From NCBI RefSeq assembly GCF_000455345.1, contig NZ_HG315690.1:248001-312000 (forward strand): a DNA stretch of 64,000 bases, read 5' to 3'. This document shows, piece after piece, positions 39,039-46,642 of this stretch. The position numbers were made by a program, and so were the translations under genes. Numbering within the stretch: the stretch's first letter is position 1; each line of letters opens with the position of its first letter. The stretch is from Halopiger goleimassiliensis (GTDB lineage Archaea; Halobacteriota; Halobacteria; Halobacteriales; Natrialbaceae). The notes beneath the pieces were generated by a model that worked only from the letters and a program-made list of their open reading frames with translations, was not told where the DNA came from and made no database searches.

Positions 39039-40253
39039 TTAGGCTGCCTCCTCCGCTGCATCCGGTTGCTCGCCGTTACCTGCCCCTTCGTCCGGCTCGA
39101 GCTGATCGATGAGTTGCTCGAGCACCTGGCTGACGATCGTCGAGACGATCTCCTCGGTCGGGAAACTCGGTACGAGCCCGCCGAGCAGGTCCTTCATCCA
39201 GCCCGCGAGCCTGGCGAGCGGACCCTCCGACTCGCTTTCTTCCTCGGACTCGTCCTCTTCGGCCTCTCCTTCGGCTTCCTCGGCTTCGTCTTCCGACTCC
39301 TCGCCGTCGGGTTCCTCGGCCTGGTCACCGCCAAACAGCCCGCGGAGCCACGACACCGGCTTGCCCAGAATCGATCGGATCCAGCCGGCGACTCGAGAGA
39401 TGACGCCTCCGGATTCCGACTCTTCGTCTCCCTCTGCGCCCTCGTCGCCACCGATACCCAGCAGCTGGGTGAGCCACTCCTTGGCCTTCCCAGGTGCCGC
39501 CTTGAGTAGCTCCAGGGGCTTGGCGAGCAGTGATTTCGCTTTGTCGAGCATCGCCCCGGGGCCGTCGAGCAACCCGGTCACCGCCGACAGGAGGTTCCCG
39601 AGCAGGTTGTTCCCGCCGGGCCTGGCCGAGACGTCGAGCGTCACGGGATTCAGATTGACCTCGAGACCGAGCAGGTCGAGGAAGAGTCCGTCGAGATCGA
39701 GGTGGAGGACGCCGGATGCGTCGTCACCTTCGTAGACCTCCTCTGCGTCGTCGGCGTGGCCCTCCTCGCGGTCGTCCTCGGCCTCTTCCTCCTCCTCGGT
39801 TTCGGCTTCGTCCTCGGCCTCTTCCTCCTCTTCCTCTTGCTCGGTTTCGGCTTCGTCCTCGGCCTCTTCCTCCTCTTCTCCTTCTTCGATTTCGGCTTCA
39901 TCTTCGCCCTCTTCGTCGACCGCTTCCTCCTCTTCTCCCTCCTGCTCTGTTTCGGCCTCGTCTTCGGGCGCTTCGTCGGCTTGCTCGTCCTCCACTTCAG
40001 CTTCGTCTTCGGTCCCTTCGTCGGTTGCTTCCTCGCTCTCGGCTTCCTCGTCGGCTGCCTGGTCCTCGGCCTGGGCGTCTTCGGCCCCTTCGTCCTCGTC
40101 CGGCTCGGACATCTCCGCCTGTCCGCCGTCAGTTAGAACCGTGAGTTCCGAGTCGGTCGCCTGATCGTCCACCTGACAGTCACTCGAGGCGTCGCCGACT
40201 GGCACGGAATCGGGACACTCCTCGGCGCTGTCATCTCCTAGGTCCGCTGTCAT
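39039..40253 (-). CDS. Hyperacidic protein with amphipathic modules and LDLDGL domain (cluster gene 1)
   Basis: A 404-residue protein. After an N-terminal TVLTDGG motif comes a 130-residue Glu/Ala/Asp/Thr repeat with a 15-residue period. Next is a conserved-looking module, VLHLDLDGLFLDLLGLEVNL followed by VTLDVSARPGGNNLLGNLLSAV, a pattern I have also seen in small secreted bacterial proteins of unknown function. Four amphipathic helices with Trp follow (AKEWLTQLLGI; VAGWIRSILGKPVSWLRGLFG; LAGWMKDLLGG; IVSQVLEQLIDQL) separated by acidic linkers. It has two Cys in the N-terminus and no signal peptide. First gene of the cluster. Confidence 0.78.
   Translation of the reverse strand: MTADLGDDSAEECPDSVPVGDASSDCQVDDQATDSELTVLTDGGQAEMSEPDEDEGAEDAQAEDQAADEEAESEEATDEGTEDEAEVEDEQADEAPEDEAETEQEGEEEEAVDEEGEDEAEIEEGEEEEEAEDEAETEQEEEEEEAEDEAETEEEEEAEDDREEGHADDAEEVYEGDDASGVLHLDLDGLFLDLLGLEVNLNPVTLDVSARPGGNNLLGNLLSAVTGLLDGPGAMLDKAKSLLAKPLELLKAAPGKAKEWLTQLLGIGGDEGAEGDEESESGGVISRVAGWIRSILGKPVSWLRGLFGGDQAEEPDGEESEDEAEEAEGEAEEDESEEESESEGPLARLAGWMKDLLGGLVPSFPTEEIVSTIVSQVLEQLIDQLEPDEGAGNGEQPDAAEEAA
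39796..39885. repeat. 45-bp tandem repeat inside hyperacidic gene
   Basis: The block starting TCGGTTTCGGCTTCGTCCTC at 39796 recurs at 39841, a 45-bp (15-codon) period with near-identity through about 37 bp. It encodes the Glu/Ala/Asp/Thr repeat of the protein at 39039-40253. The shift by whole codons keeps the frame, so copy number can vary by slippage. Less exact copies extend to about 39960. Confidence 0.75.
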
Positions 40254-40390
40254 TATACGAAAACGCCACGTCCGTGAGCGTTGTGGTGGTTGTCCTTGCG
40301 TGTGCGACTGTCGAATGCGGGATCCTGTCAGAAACTGATCGACCCCGATACCGGTCGTTGCGGTTAGGTCCCGGGCTGTAGTTCAAAACG

Positions 40391-41710
40391 TTACTCGAGA
40401 GACCCGACGTGGAGTCGGTACGCGCCCCGGATTTCGCCCTCGTCGTGGTACGCGACGGGTTCTTCGATCGCGGCGAGCGTTCCGTCCGCGACCGCCCCAG
40501 CGGTCGCCACGCCCTCGAGGTGAGCGACTCCACGCGGGCCGGACTCTCGATCGAACCGGCGGATCGCGTGCGTCTCCGGATCGCGGACGCGGAAGTTCTG
40601 CGCGCAGGGTGCGACGATCGTCCCGCCGGTCGTGGCGAGCGCGTGGACGAACCCCTCGAGCGCGTCCGTCCACACCAATTCGCCGTTTGCGTCGAACGTT
40701 GCAATGCGGTGTTCGTTCGGGTGGCGGTCCGCCGTCTCTCGGCTTTCCACCGCGTACGTGTTACCGGTGACGAACGTCACCCTGCCGTTCTCGGCAGCGA
40801 CGTGATTCGGGTAGGCGTACAGCGTCTCGCCGTCGATTTCGGTCTCCACGGCCAGGTCGACACACCATCGTTCGGCACCCTTCCGACCGAGCAGATACCC
40901 CCGTTTGTCACCGTGACTCGCAACTGCAACGGCCTCGCCGTCGAACGCGACGTCGCCGACGCGTCTGTCGCCCTCGGTCCCCGGATCCCAGGTCCACGCG
41001 GGGTCGCCCGTCTCGGCCTCGAGCACCACGAGTCCGGTGTCGTGGTCGCCGAGACAGCGGTTGTATCCGACGCCCAGTCGGTCGCCGCGGTCGTCCACGT
41101 CGATCGCGATCGGCGAGGCGTCCGTCTCGTAGGTCCACCGGACGGTGCCGTCCACCTCGAACGCGTAGACAATGCTGTACCAGCGGCGGCTCTCGCCGTC
41201 GCGTTCGTACCGGCGGGCTGCGGCGTAGAGCGTCTCCCCATCCGTCTCGAGCGCGACGACGTACGGCAGGTGAAAGAGGCTCTCCGAGTCGGCCTCGCCG
41301 ATATCGGCGACGGTATCGTACCGCCAGCGCCGCTCGCCGGTCGCGGCGTCGTACGTCGCGATCGATCCGGCGTCCCCGCGGCCGGCGACCACGATCTTCT
41401 CCGCGTTCTCCGCGCCCCCGTCCGCGAGCGTCGCGATGCCGACCGGGTGATCCGGATGCTCGACGGACCAGCGGGGCTCGAGCGACCCGACCTCGATGGC
41501 GGTGACGGTCCCGTCCCACGTACCGGCGAGGACGAGGTCGCCACCCTCGGCCACGGTAACCGCGGATCGCGTCCACATGTGGCGGCTACGGGCCGGATCG
41601 ATCTCGCCGAGCGAAACCGATCGATACGCCGCCGTAGCAGCTGCAGCGCCGTCTCGTCGGTCCCCGCCGACGTCGTTCCGTCGATCGCCGTCCGTATCTG
41701 CTCCGGGCAT
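40391..41710 (-). CDS. PQQ-like beta-propeller protein in cobalamin cluster
   Basis: A 439-residue beta-propeller with about seven blades of the PQQ/YncE type, marked by repeats such as GTVTAIEVGSLEPRWSVEHP, SIATYDAATGERRWRYDT, AFEVDGTVRWTYETD and IATFDANGELVWTDALEG. There is no signal peptide, so it is cytosolic and probably a protein-binding scaffold rather than a quinoprotein dehydrogenase. The ATG at 41710 is one base after the DUF3209 stop, and CbiX lies next, so it belongs to the cobalamin gene group. Its exact role there is unknown; cobalt sensing or complex assembly would be guesses. Confidence 0.85.
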   Translation of the reverse strand: MPGADTDGDRRNDVGGDRRDGAAAATAAYRSVSLGEIDPARSRHMWTRSAVTVAEGGDLVLAGTWDGTVTAIEVGSLEPRWSVEHPDHPVGIATLADGGAENAEKIVVAGRGDAGSIATYDAATGERRWRYDTVADIGEADSESLFHLPYVVALETDGETLYAAARRYERDGESRRWYSIVYAFEVDGTVRWTYETDASPIAIDVDDRGDRLGVGYNRCLGDHDTGLVVLEAETGDPAWTWDPGTEGDRRVGDVAFDGEAVAVASHGDKRGYLLGRKGAERWCVDLAVETEIDGETLYAYPNHVAAENGRVTFVTGNTYAVESRETADRHPNEHRIATFDANGELVWTDALEGFVHALATTGGTIVAPCAQNFRVRDPETHAIRRFDRESGPRGVAHLEGVATAGAVADGTLAAIEEPVAYHDEGEIRGAYRLHVGSLE

Positions 41711-41711
41711 C

Positions 41712-42083
41712 CTACTCCTCGACGGGGAACGTCTCGTGGAGCGTATCGTGGGCCTCGCCGAGTCCGTCGACGACGCTCGCGCCCTGCGCGTGGAGGCGAT
41801 CGATCGCTCGTTCGGCGTTGCGGACCTCGAGCAGGCGTCCGCGCAGGTAGTCGTACTCGGGATCGTCGGAAGCCGTCGCGGCGACCTCCTCTTCGAGGTC
41901 GACCAACGCCGCATCGAGGTGGCGTCGCAGTTCCGAGAGGCTCTCGGCACGGGCCATTCCTTCGATCGGTCCCTCGAGGTGGCCCTCGAGTTCCGACTGT
42001 GCGTGTTCGCGGGTGCTCTCGTCCCCGACGCCGAGGACGTTCATCAGTCCGAGTCGTAGCGCTTCGATTTCGTGACAGCTCAT
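41712..42083 (-). CDS. DUF3209 family protein
   Basis: A 123-residue acidic, helical protein beginning MSCHEIEALRLGLMNVLGVG, the DUF3209 signature. Helical segments HAQSELEGHLEGPIEGMARAESLSELRRHLDAALVDLEEEV and LRGRLLEVRNAERAIDRLHAQG follow. Function is unknown, but the family is regularly encoded in haloarchaeal cobalamin clusters, as here beside cbiX and the PQQ-like propeller. The Cys-His pair at residues 3-4 might bind a metal such as cobalt; that is inference. Stop is 1 bp before the propeller gene start. Confidence 0.88.
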   Translation of the reverse strand: MSCHEIEALRLGLMNVLGVGDESTREHAQSELEGHLEGPIEGMARAESLSELRRHLDAALVDLEEEVAATASDDPEYDYLRGRLLEVRNAERAIDRLHAQGASVVDGLGEAHDTLHETFPVEE

Positions 42084-42163
42084 GGGTTTCGTGGTTCGTG
42101 TTGGTGTTCGTCGAGTCGGTTTGCGGGCGATACGACGGTGATTCGCGGACGATTCGACTGAAG

Positions 42164-43390
42164 CTACAGCAGTTGGTCGACCAGATCGCTGACGATCCGA
42201 TCGCGATCGAGGTGGTCGGCGACGATTCGTTCCGCGTCCTCCGGGTCGACGTCGCCGTACCAGACGCCGTCGGGGTAGACCGCGACCATCGGTCCGTCGC
42301 CACAGCGGCCGAGACAGGACGACCGCGTGATGCGGGCGTCGCAATGCTCGGAATCGCGGGCTTCCTGTCGTAGGCGCTCGAGGACGGCCGGCGACCCCAT
42401 CCCGGCACAGGTCCGGTTCGTACAGACCGCGACGTGCTTTTCGGGCGCGTCGTGGCTGTGGGGGTCGTCGTCGACGTCCTCGCGATCGGCGTGGGCCTCC
42501 TGGTGGGCCAGCGCGCGCAACATCGCGCGAGCGCCGCCGACGTCCTCCTCGTAACCCTCGAGGCCGACCTTGTACTTGCACGTGTCACAGGACATCTCGA
42601 CGCTGTCGGTTCGGGCCTCCTGCCAGCGATCCGCGAAGACGTCCAGCAGCCGCGAGTCGGTCCCGAGGGGGTCGCCGGCCAGCGCGTCGACGTAGGGGTA
42701 CTCCTCGTCGAACTCCGCGGTCCAGTCCCGGACCCGCTGGGTGAGCACGCCGTCCCCGAGCATGTAGGGGAGAACGACGACCGCATCCGGGCGATGTTTC
42801 GCGAGGCCGTGAAGCGTCTCCTCGAGCGTCGGTTCCGTGACGCCCACGAACGTCGCCTCGACGCGATCGAACGCACGACCCTCGTAGAGCAACCGGGCCA
42901 GTTTGTGGACGTCAGCGTTGGCGTCCGGGTCGCTCGAGCCCCGCCCGCAGAGGACGACCGACACGTCCTCGGTCTCCCGGTCGACCCCGAGGTCGCGTTC
43001 GACGGCGTCGGCCCGATCGTCGAGCAGGTCGACGATCGCCGGATGGATGCCCAGCGGCCCGCCGTTGTCGATCACGAGGTCGTGTTCGGCGCGTGCCTGT
43101 TCGATCGCCAGCGGGACGTCGTTCTTGACGTGGCTCGCGGCGAACAGCGAGCAGTGGACGACGGTGACCCGCGATGCGATCGGTGCCAGTTCCGCGAACG
43201 CCTCCTCGATCGACGGCGTTGCGAGTTCGAGGAAGGCGGGCTGTGCGGGAACCCCGATCCGGGACTCGAGACCCGCCGCGAGCGTCCGAACCTGTTCGTT
43301 CGACTTCTCGCGGCGCGAGCCGTGGCCGACGACCAGGATGGCCTCGTCGTCGCCTCCCGGGGTCGGCGCGGCCGTCTCCGACTGGCTCAT
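42164..43390 (-). CDS. cbiX: Sirohydrochlorin cobaltochelatase fused to a 2Fe-2S thioredoxin-like domain
   Basis: Inserts Co2+ into sirohydrochlorin at the start of the anaerobic cobalamin pathway. The 408-residue protein has a two-lobed CbiX part (residues about 15-265): ILVVGHGSRREKSNEQV with the catalytic His, VTVVHCSLFAASHVKNDVP, and second lobe VSVVLCGRGSSDPDANAD. The C-terminal domain (about 275-408) has CDTCKYK, a His-rich DDDPHSHDAPEKH, then CTNRTCAGMG and SSCLGRCGDGP, the four-Cys pattern of thioredoxin-like 2Fe-2S ferredoxins. The ATG overlaps the previous gene's stop by 4 bases. Confidence 0.94.
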   Translation of the reverse strand: MSQSETAAPTPGGDDEAILVVGHGSRREKSNEQVRTLAAGLESRIGVPAQPAFLELATPSIEEAFAELAPIASRVTVVHCSLFAASHVKNDVPLAIEQARAEHDLVIDNGGPLGIHPAIVDLLDDRADAVERDLGVDRETEDVSVVLCGRGSSDPDANADVHKLARLLYEGRAFDRVEATFVGVTEPTLEETLHGLAKHRPDAVVVLPYMLGDGVLTQRVRDWTAEFDEEYPYVDALAGDPLGTDSRLLDVFADRWQEARTDSVEMSCDTCKYKVGLEGYEEDVGGARAMLRALAHQEAHADREDVDDDPHSHDAPEKHVAVCTNRTCAGMGSPAVLERLRQEARDSEHCDARITRSSCLGRCGDGPMVAVYPDGVWYGDVDPEDAERIVADHLDRDRIVSDLVDQLL

Positions 43391-44130
43391 GGTCCCAGCG
43401 GCGTGCGGTCCTCGATTTCGGCCTGCTCGAGGCTTCGCTCGAGTTTCCGTCGACGACTCGGCGCGTACAGCCCGGTTCGCTCGCAGTCCTCGTACAGCCA
43501 TCCCCCGAAGGCCGGTGCCGCCTCGTCGTCGACGCCGAACCAGAAGCCGCCGGAGGAGGTCGTGCCGAGGTCGCCGTATGGTGTCTCCACGGGGCAGGCT
43601 TCGAGTAACGTCTGGACGCGTTCGAGCAGGGCCCGCTCCTCGTGGACGAACGAGATGCCGACGGTCCCGCTGGAGGACTTGAAACAAACCGTGCCACAGC
43701 CCTCGAGGAGGCCACGCAGCAGTTCCCGCTCGTGGCTCGAGAAGGCCTCGAACCGGTAGTTGCCCCGGCCGTCGACGGGGAGTCCGAGGCGGCTGGTCCG
43801 ACCGAGAAGGTCGTCCTCGTCGCCCGCAGCCGCCGTCACCGCGACCGTGTACTCGTCCTCGGTCCGCGTGATCGACGGATCGTGGGCGTACTCGTGGGTC
43901 GTCCTGTCGTGATCGACCTCGCCACCCGCAACGGCCGCGAGCACCTGCGCTGACGCCTCGTCGTTGGCGACGACCTCGAGACCGTCGTCGCTCACCGTTC
44001 CGCTGCCGGCGACGTGGCCCCAGAAGTACGCCGTCGCCGGATGGCCGGCGAGCGGATCGGTCGGGGCGTCGATCTCGAGCAGGCGGTCGCCCCCGTCGCT
44101 CGAATCACCTGGCGTTTCGGCGTCGCTCAT
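43387..44130 (-). CDS. LAGLIDADG-like conserved protein of the cobalamin operon
   Basis: A 247-residue protein of unknown function. Two similar halves each carry a LAGLIDADG-like motif: YFWGHVAGSGTVSDDG at about residues 35-50 and LLRGLLEGCGTVCFKSSSG at about 137-155, followed by strands (GISFVHEE) and VQTLLEACPV as in homing-endonuclease-fold domains. The catalytic acids are mostly replaced by Ser or Cys (GSG, GCG), so nuclease activity is doubtful and a nucleic-acid-binding or metabolic role is likelier. Overlaps both neighbours by 4 bases (ferredoxin gene, cbiX), so it is an integral operon member. The fold assignment is by eye. Confidence 0.75.
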   Translation of the reverse strand: MSDAETPGDSSDGGDRLLEIDAPTDPLAGHPATAYFWGHVAGSGTVSDDGLEVVANDEASAQVLAAVAGGEVDHDRTTHEYAHDPSITRTEDEYTVAVTAAAGDEDDLLGRTSRLGLPVDGRGNYRFEAFSSHERELLRGLLEGCGTVCFKSSSGTVGISFVHEERALLERVQTLLEACPVETPYGDLGTTSSGGFWFGVDDEAAPAFGGWLYEDCERTGLYAPSRRRKLERSLEQAEIEDRTPLGP

Positions 44131-44393
44131 TCGTCCACCTCCCGGACGACGATGGCGTCCGTCGGACAGGCCGCCGCGGCCTGCTGGGCCTCGTCGATGC
44201 GGTCGTCGTCGAACGTGGCGACGACCCGTTCGTCGGTGTCGGCGACCTGGCCCTCGCAGTCGTAGACTGGATCCGCGTCCGGATCGACCGTCGCGAGGCC
44301 GTCCTCGCCCTCGACAAAGCGCGGGTCGCGGGTCAGACAGGCGAAGATGCCGTCACAGGCCGCTTTCTCGATGGTGACTTCGTATCGTGGCAT
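44127..44393 (-). CDS. Ferredoxin-like protein of the cobalamin operon
   Basis: An 88-residue single-domain ferredoxin. Motifs CDGIFACLTRDPRFVEG near the N-terminus and AAAACPTDAIVV at the end fit the bacterial-type ferredoxin fold with one 3Fe-4S or 4Fe-4S cluster; an additional Cys sits in YDCEGQ. It probably supplies electrons for a reductive step in corrin ring formation, such as cobalt reduction or the ring contraction by CbiH. Encoded between the second cbiH and the LAGLIDADG-like gene, overlapping the latter by ATGA. Confidence 0.85.
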   Translation of the reverse strand: MPRYEVTIEKAACDGIFACLTRDPRFVEGEDGLATVDPDADPVYDCEGQVADTDERVVATFDDDRIDEAQQAAAACPTDAIVVREVDE

Positions 44394-44395
44394 GG

Positions 44396-45499
44396 CTAGT
44401 AGTCGTACTTCGTCTCGTAGCCTCGGGGTGTGACCATCCGGTCGTCCCAGACGTAGGTGTCCTCGGTGCCGACGACGATCGTCGTCGTCATGTCGATGAT
44501 CTCGCTCTCGCCTAAGTCCTCGAGTTCGGCGAGTTCGGTGATCATCACCTGCTCGTCCTCGCGACCGGCACCGTGGACGATGCCGACGGGCGTGTCGGGG
44601 TCCCGGTGCGTGAGGAGGATCTCGCAGGCCTTCTGGAAGTTCTCGCGGCGCTTGCGGCTCCACGGGTTGTAGATCGTGATCGCGAAGTTCTCGCTCGACA
44701 CGGCGTGTAGGCGCGACTCGATCTCCGGCATCGGCACGAGGTGGTCCGACAGCGAGATCGAGACCGTGTCGTTCACGAGGGGAGCTCCGAGGCGGGCCGC
44801 ACAGGACTGGGCCGCCGGAACACCGGGCACGACCTCGAAGTCGACCATCGAAGCCGTCGCCCCCTTCGACTCGAGGATCTCGAGGGCCAGTCCGGCCAGC
44901 GCGTAGACGTTGGGGTCGCCGCTGCCGACGATGGCGACGTCGTTGCCCGCCAGCGCCCGGTCGATCGACTCCTCCGTGCGGGAGACCTCGCCACACATCG
45001 GCGTGTCGTAGATGTCGTCGGCCTGCTCGGTGATCTCGTCCGGAATGAGTTCGATGTAGGTCGTGTAGCCGACGATGTGGTCGGCTTCGAGCAGGGCGTC
45101 CTTTGCGCGCTCGGTCATCCCCTCCGGATGGCCGGGTCCGAGGCCGACGGCGACCAGTCGGCCGGGATCGGCATCGAAGTCCTCGATCGTCGCGCCGACC
45201 TCCTTTTCGTTGCTGGAGTCGTCGTCGGAACTCGAGGCACCGCACTTCGACCCGCTCGAGGACGACGAACTCGAAGCGCCGCATTTGGAGCTACTCGAAT
45301 CGTCGTTGGTCGAAGCGCCGCACTTTGAACCTGAACTCGAGTCAGCGCTGGAACTCGAGGGACCAGCTTCGGTTTCAGTTCCGGTGTCGCTCGAGGCCCC
45401 GCATTTGGATGAGCTCGAAGTCTCCGTTTCAGTGTCGGTCGATGCGCCACAGTTGGATGTCGATTCGCCGTCAGCGTCGGAGTCGATGTCCGTGCTCAT
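44396..45499 (-). CDS. cbiH: Cobalt-precorrin-3B C17-methyltransferase with Cys-repeat N-terminus
   Basis: SAM-dependent tetrapyrrole methylase (CbiH/CobJ) that methylates C-17 and contracts the corrin ring. The catalytic part begins near residue 113 with LVAVGLGPGHPEGMT and contains VGSGDPNVYALAG, EVVPGVPAAQS, FAITIYNPWSRKR and TTIVVGTED. Residues 1-100 are a unique low-complexity Ser/Thr/Asp tail with five CGAS repeats, with Cys at 17, 33, 60, 73 and 86; these could hold metal or an iron-sulfur cluster. The ATG at 45499 starts the tail. Second of two CbiH paralogues in tandem. Confidence 0.93.
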   Translation of the reverse strand: MSTDIDSDADGESTSNCGASTDTETETSSSSKCGASSDTGTETEAGPSSSSADSSSGSKCGASTNDDSSSSKCGASSSSSSSGSKCGASSSDDDSSNEKEVGATIEDFDADPGRLVAVGLGPGHPEGMTERAKDALLEADHIVGYTTYIELIPDEITEQADDIYDTPMCGEVSRTEESIDRALAGNDVAIVGSGDPNVYALAGLALEILESKGATASMVDFEVVPGVPAAQSCAARLGAPLVNDTVSISLSDHLVPMPEIESRLHAVSSENFAITIYNPWSRKRRENFQKACEILLTHRDPDTPVGIVHGAGREDEQVMITELAELEDLGESEIIDMTTTIVVGTEDTYVWDDRMVTPRGYETKYDY

Positions 45500-45517
45500 G
45501 GTGATTCCAGTCACTCG

Positions 45518-46357
45518 TTAGAAGTCGTCGACGTCACGTCCGCCGCGCGGGGTGACGAGGTACGTTCGATCGTCGTTGCACCAGGTTTCGGTCTCGTGGT
45601 TGCCGATGATCAGCGAGGTGCCCATTCCCGACACCTTGTCGTCGTGGTCGGCGGCCTCGCCCAGCGTCGTGATGAAGTGGCTCTCGCCGTTGCGGCCGGC
45701 GTCCGCGCGGCCCGCGTCGTTGACGATCGCCACGTAGGCGTCGTCGGTCCGCTCCTCCCGGACGATCTCGACCGCCTGCTCGTAGTTGCGCCAGCAGTTG
45801 TAGAGGACGATCACGAAGTCGCTGATCGCGGCGGCGCGCAGCTTCTCCTCGATTTCGTCCCAGCCGCGCCACTTGTCCGACAGCGAGACCGTACAGAAGT
45901 CGTTACACAGCGGCGCGCCGACGTTCGCCGCGCCGCCCAGCGCCGCCGTCATGCCGGGGACGACCTCGATCGGCACGTCCGTCGCGTCGTCCTCCTCGGC
46001 CATCTTGAAGATGAGGTCGGACTTGCCGTAGACGGAGGGGTCGCCGCCCGAGACGTGAGCCACGTCTTTGCCCTCGCGGACGTAGTCGAACGCCGCGCGG
46101 GCGAGTTCGATCTGTCGCCCCATCGTCGAGCGAACGATCTCCTGCTCGAAGCCATCGTCTCGGGTGGCGATCCCGTCCTCGTCGGTTCGTTCCTCCGGTG
46201 GAATCGTTCCGTCGGCCCGCAGGAACTCCTGATAGAGGCTCGAAGCGATGACCACGTCCGCGGACTCGATGACCCGCTTGGCTTTCACCGTCATGTGATC
46301 CGGGAGGCCGGGACCGATACCAACGACGTACAGCGTGCCACGGCCCTGCTCAGTCAC
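45518..46357 (-). CDS. cbiH: Cobalt-precorrin methyltransferase, second CbiH/CobJ paralogue
   Basis: A 279-residue SAM-dependent precorrin methylase. LYVVGIGPGLPDHMTVKAKRVI opens the domain; HVSGGDPSVYG, EVVPGMTAALGGAANVGAPL, FVIVLYNCWRNYEQ and LIIGNHETETW follow. It resembles the neighbouring CbiH in each motif, so they are paralogues, though one may serve another methylation step. The GTG at 46357 is preferred over an ATG at 46429 because a TATA-like TTTTATT (46428-46435) would place transcription start near 46408, after that ATG. First gene of the cbiH-cbiX transcript. Confidence 0.9.
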   Translation of the reverse strand: MTEQGRGTLYVVGIGPGLPDHMTVKAKRVIESADVVIASSLYQEFLRADGTIPPEERTDEDGIATRDDGFEQEIVRSTMGRQIELARAAFDYVREGKDVAHVSGGDPSVYGKSDLIFKMAEEDDATDVPIEVVPGMTAALGGAANVGAPLCNDFCTVSLSDKWRGWDEIEEKLRAAAISDFVIVLYNCWRNYEQAVEIVREERTDDAYVAIVNDAGRADAGRNGESHFITTLGEAADHDDKVSGMGTSLIIGNHETETWCNDDRTYLVTPRGGRDVDDF

Positions 46358-46427
46358 GCCCGAATCACCCGATCCGATCGAACGGTTTGTCGTCTCTGGT
46401 GCACGTGTAGCACAACCACTGCGTTCC

Positions 46428-46440
46428 AATAAAACAATTA
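46428..46440 (-). promoter_or_regulatory. Promoter of the cbiH-cbiX operon
   Basis: Leftward TATA-like GTTTTATT (reverse complement of 46428-46435) in an AT-rich pocket (46425-46470), giving a start near 46408 and a leader of about 50 nt to the GTG. Room for a cobalamin riboswitch is lacking and no B12-box-like sequence was seen, which fits archaea, where B12 riboswitches are rare. Confidence 0.45.
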
Positions 46441-46642
46441 CGCTTGTGCTAAGTCAAGTGTACTTTTACAGCGTCGTTGATCGTTTTCGGTCCGCTGCCG
46501 TCGTGAGTGGTAGCGATTCGAAACACCGGACGTCGGAGAAGCGATGGCCTGAATGCTCTTTCCGGAGCGGTCGGGCCGGTCGCCACCGACAGAATGCGAA
46601 CTGTAATCAGATCGGACTCCGAATCGAAACCAGAGTTTCCAC

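Noticed and set aside
39700-40150. Rightward Leu/Phe-rich or Arg-rich frames opposite the acidic repeat
   Set aside because: They are the complement of Glu/Asp codon repeats; the acidic reading fits the proteome and the neighbouring genes.
36567-40253. Gas-vesicle gene cluster
   Set aside because: Acidic accessory-like proteins prompted the idea, but no GvpA, GvpC, GvpN or GvpF/L-like sequence is present.
46358-46642. Cobalamin riboswitch before cbiH
   Set aside because: No B12-box-like conserved sequence and the leader is only about 50 nt; such riboswitches are rare in archaea.
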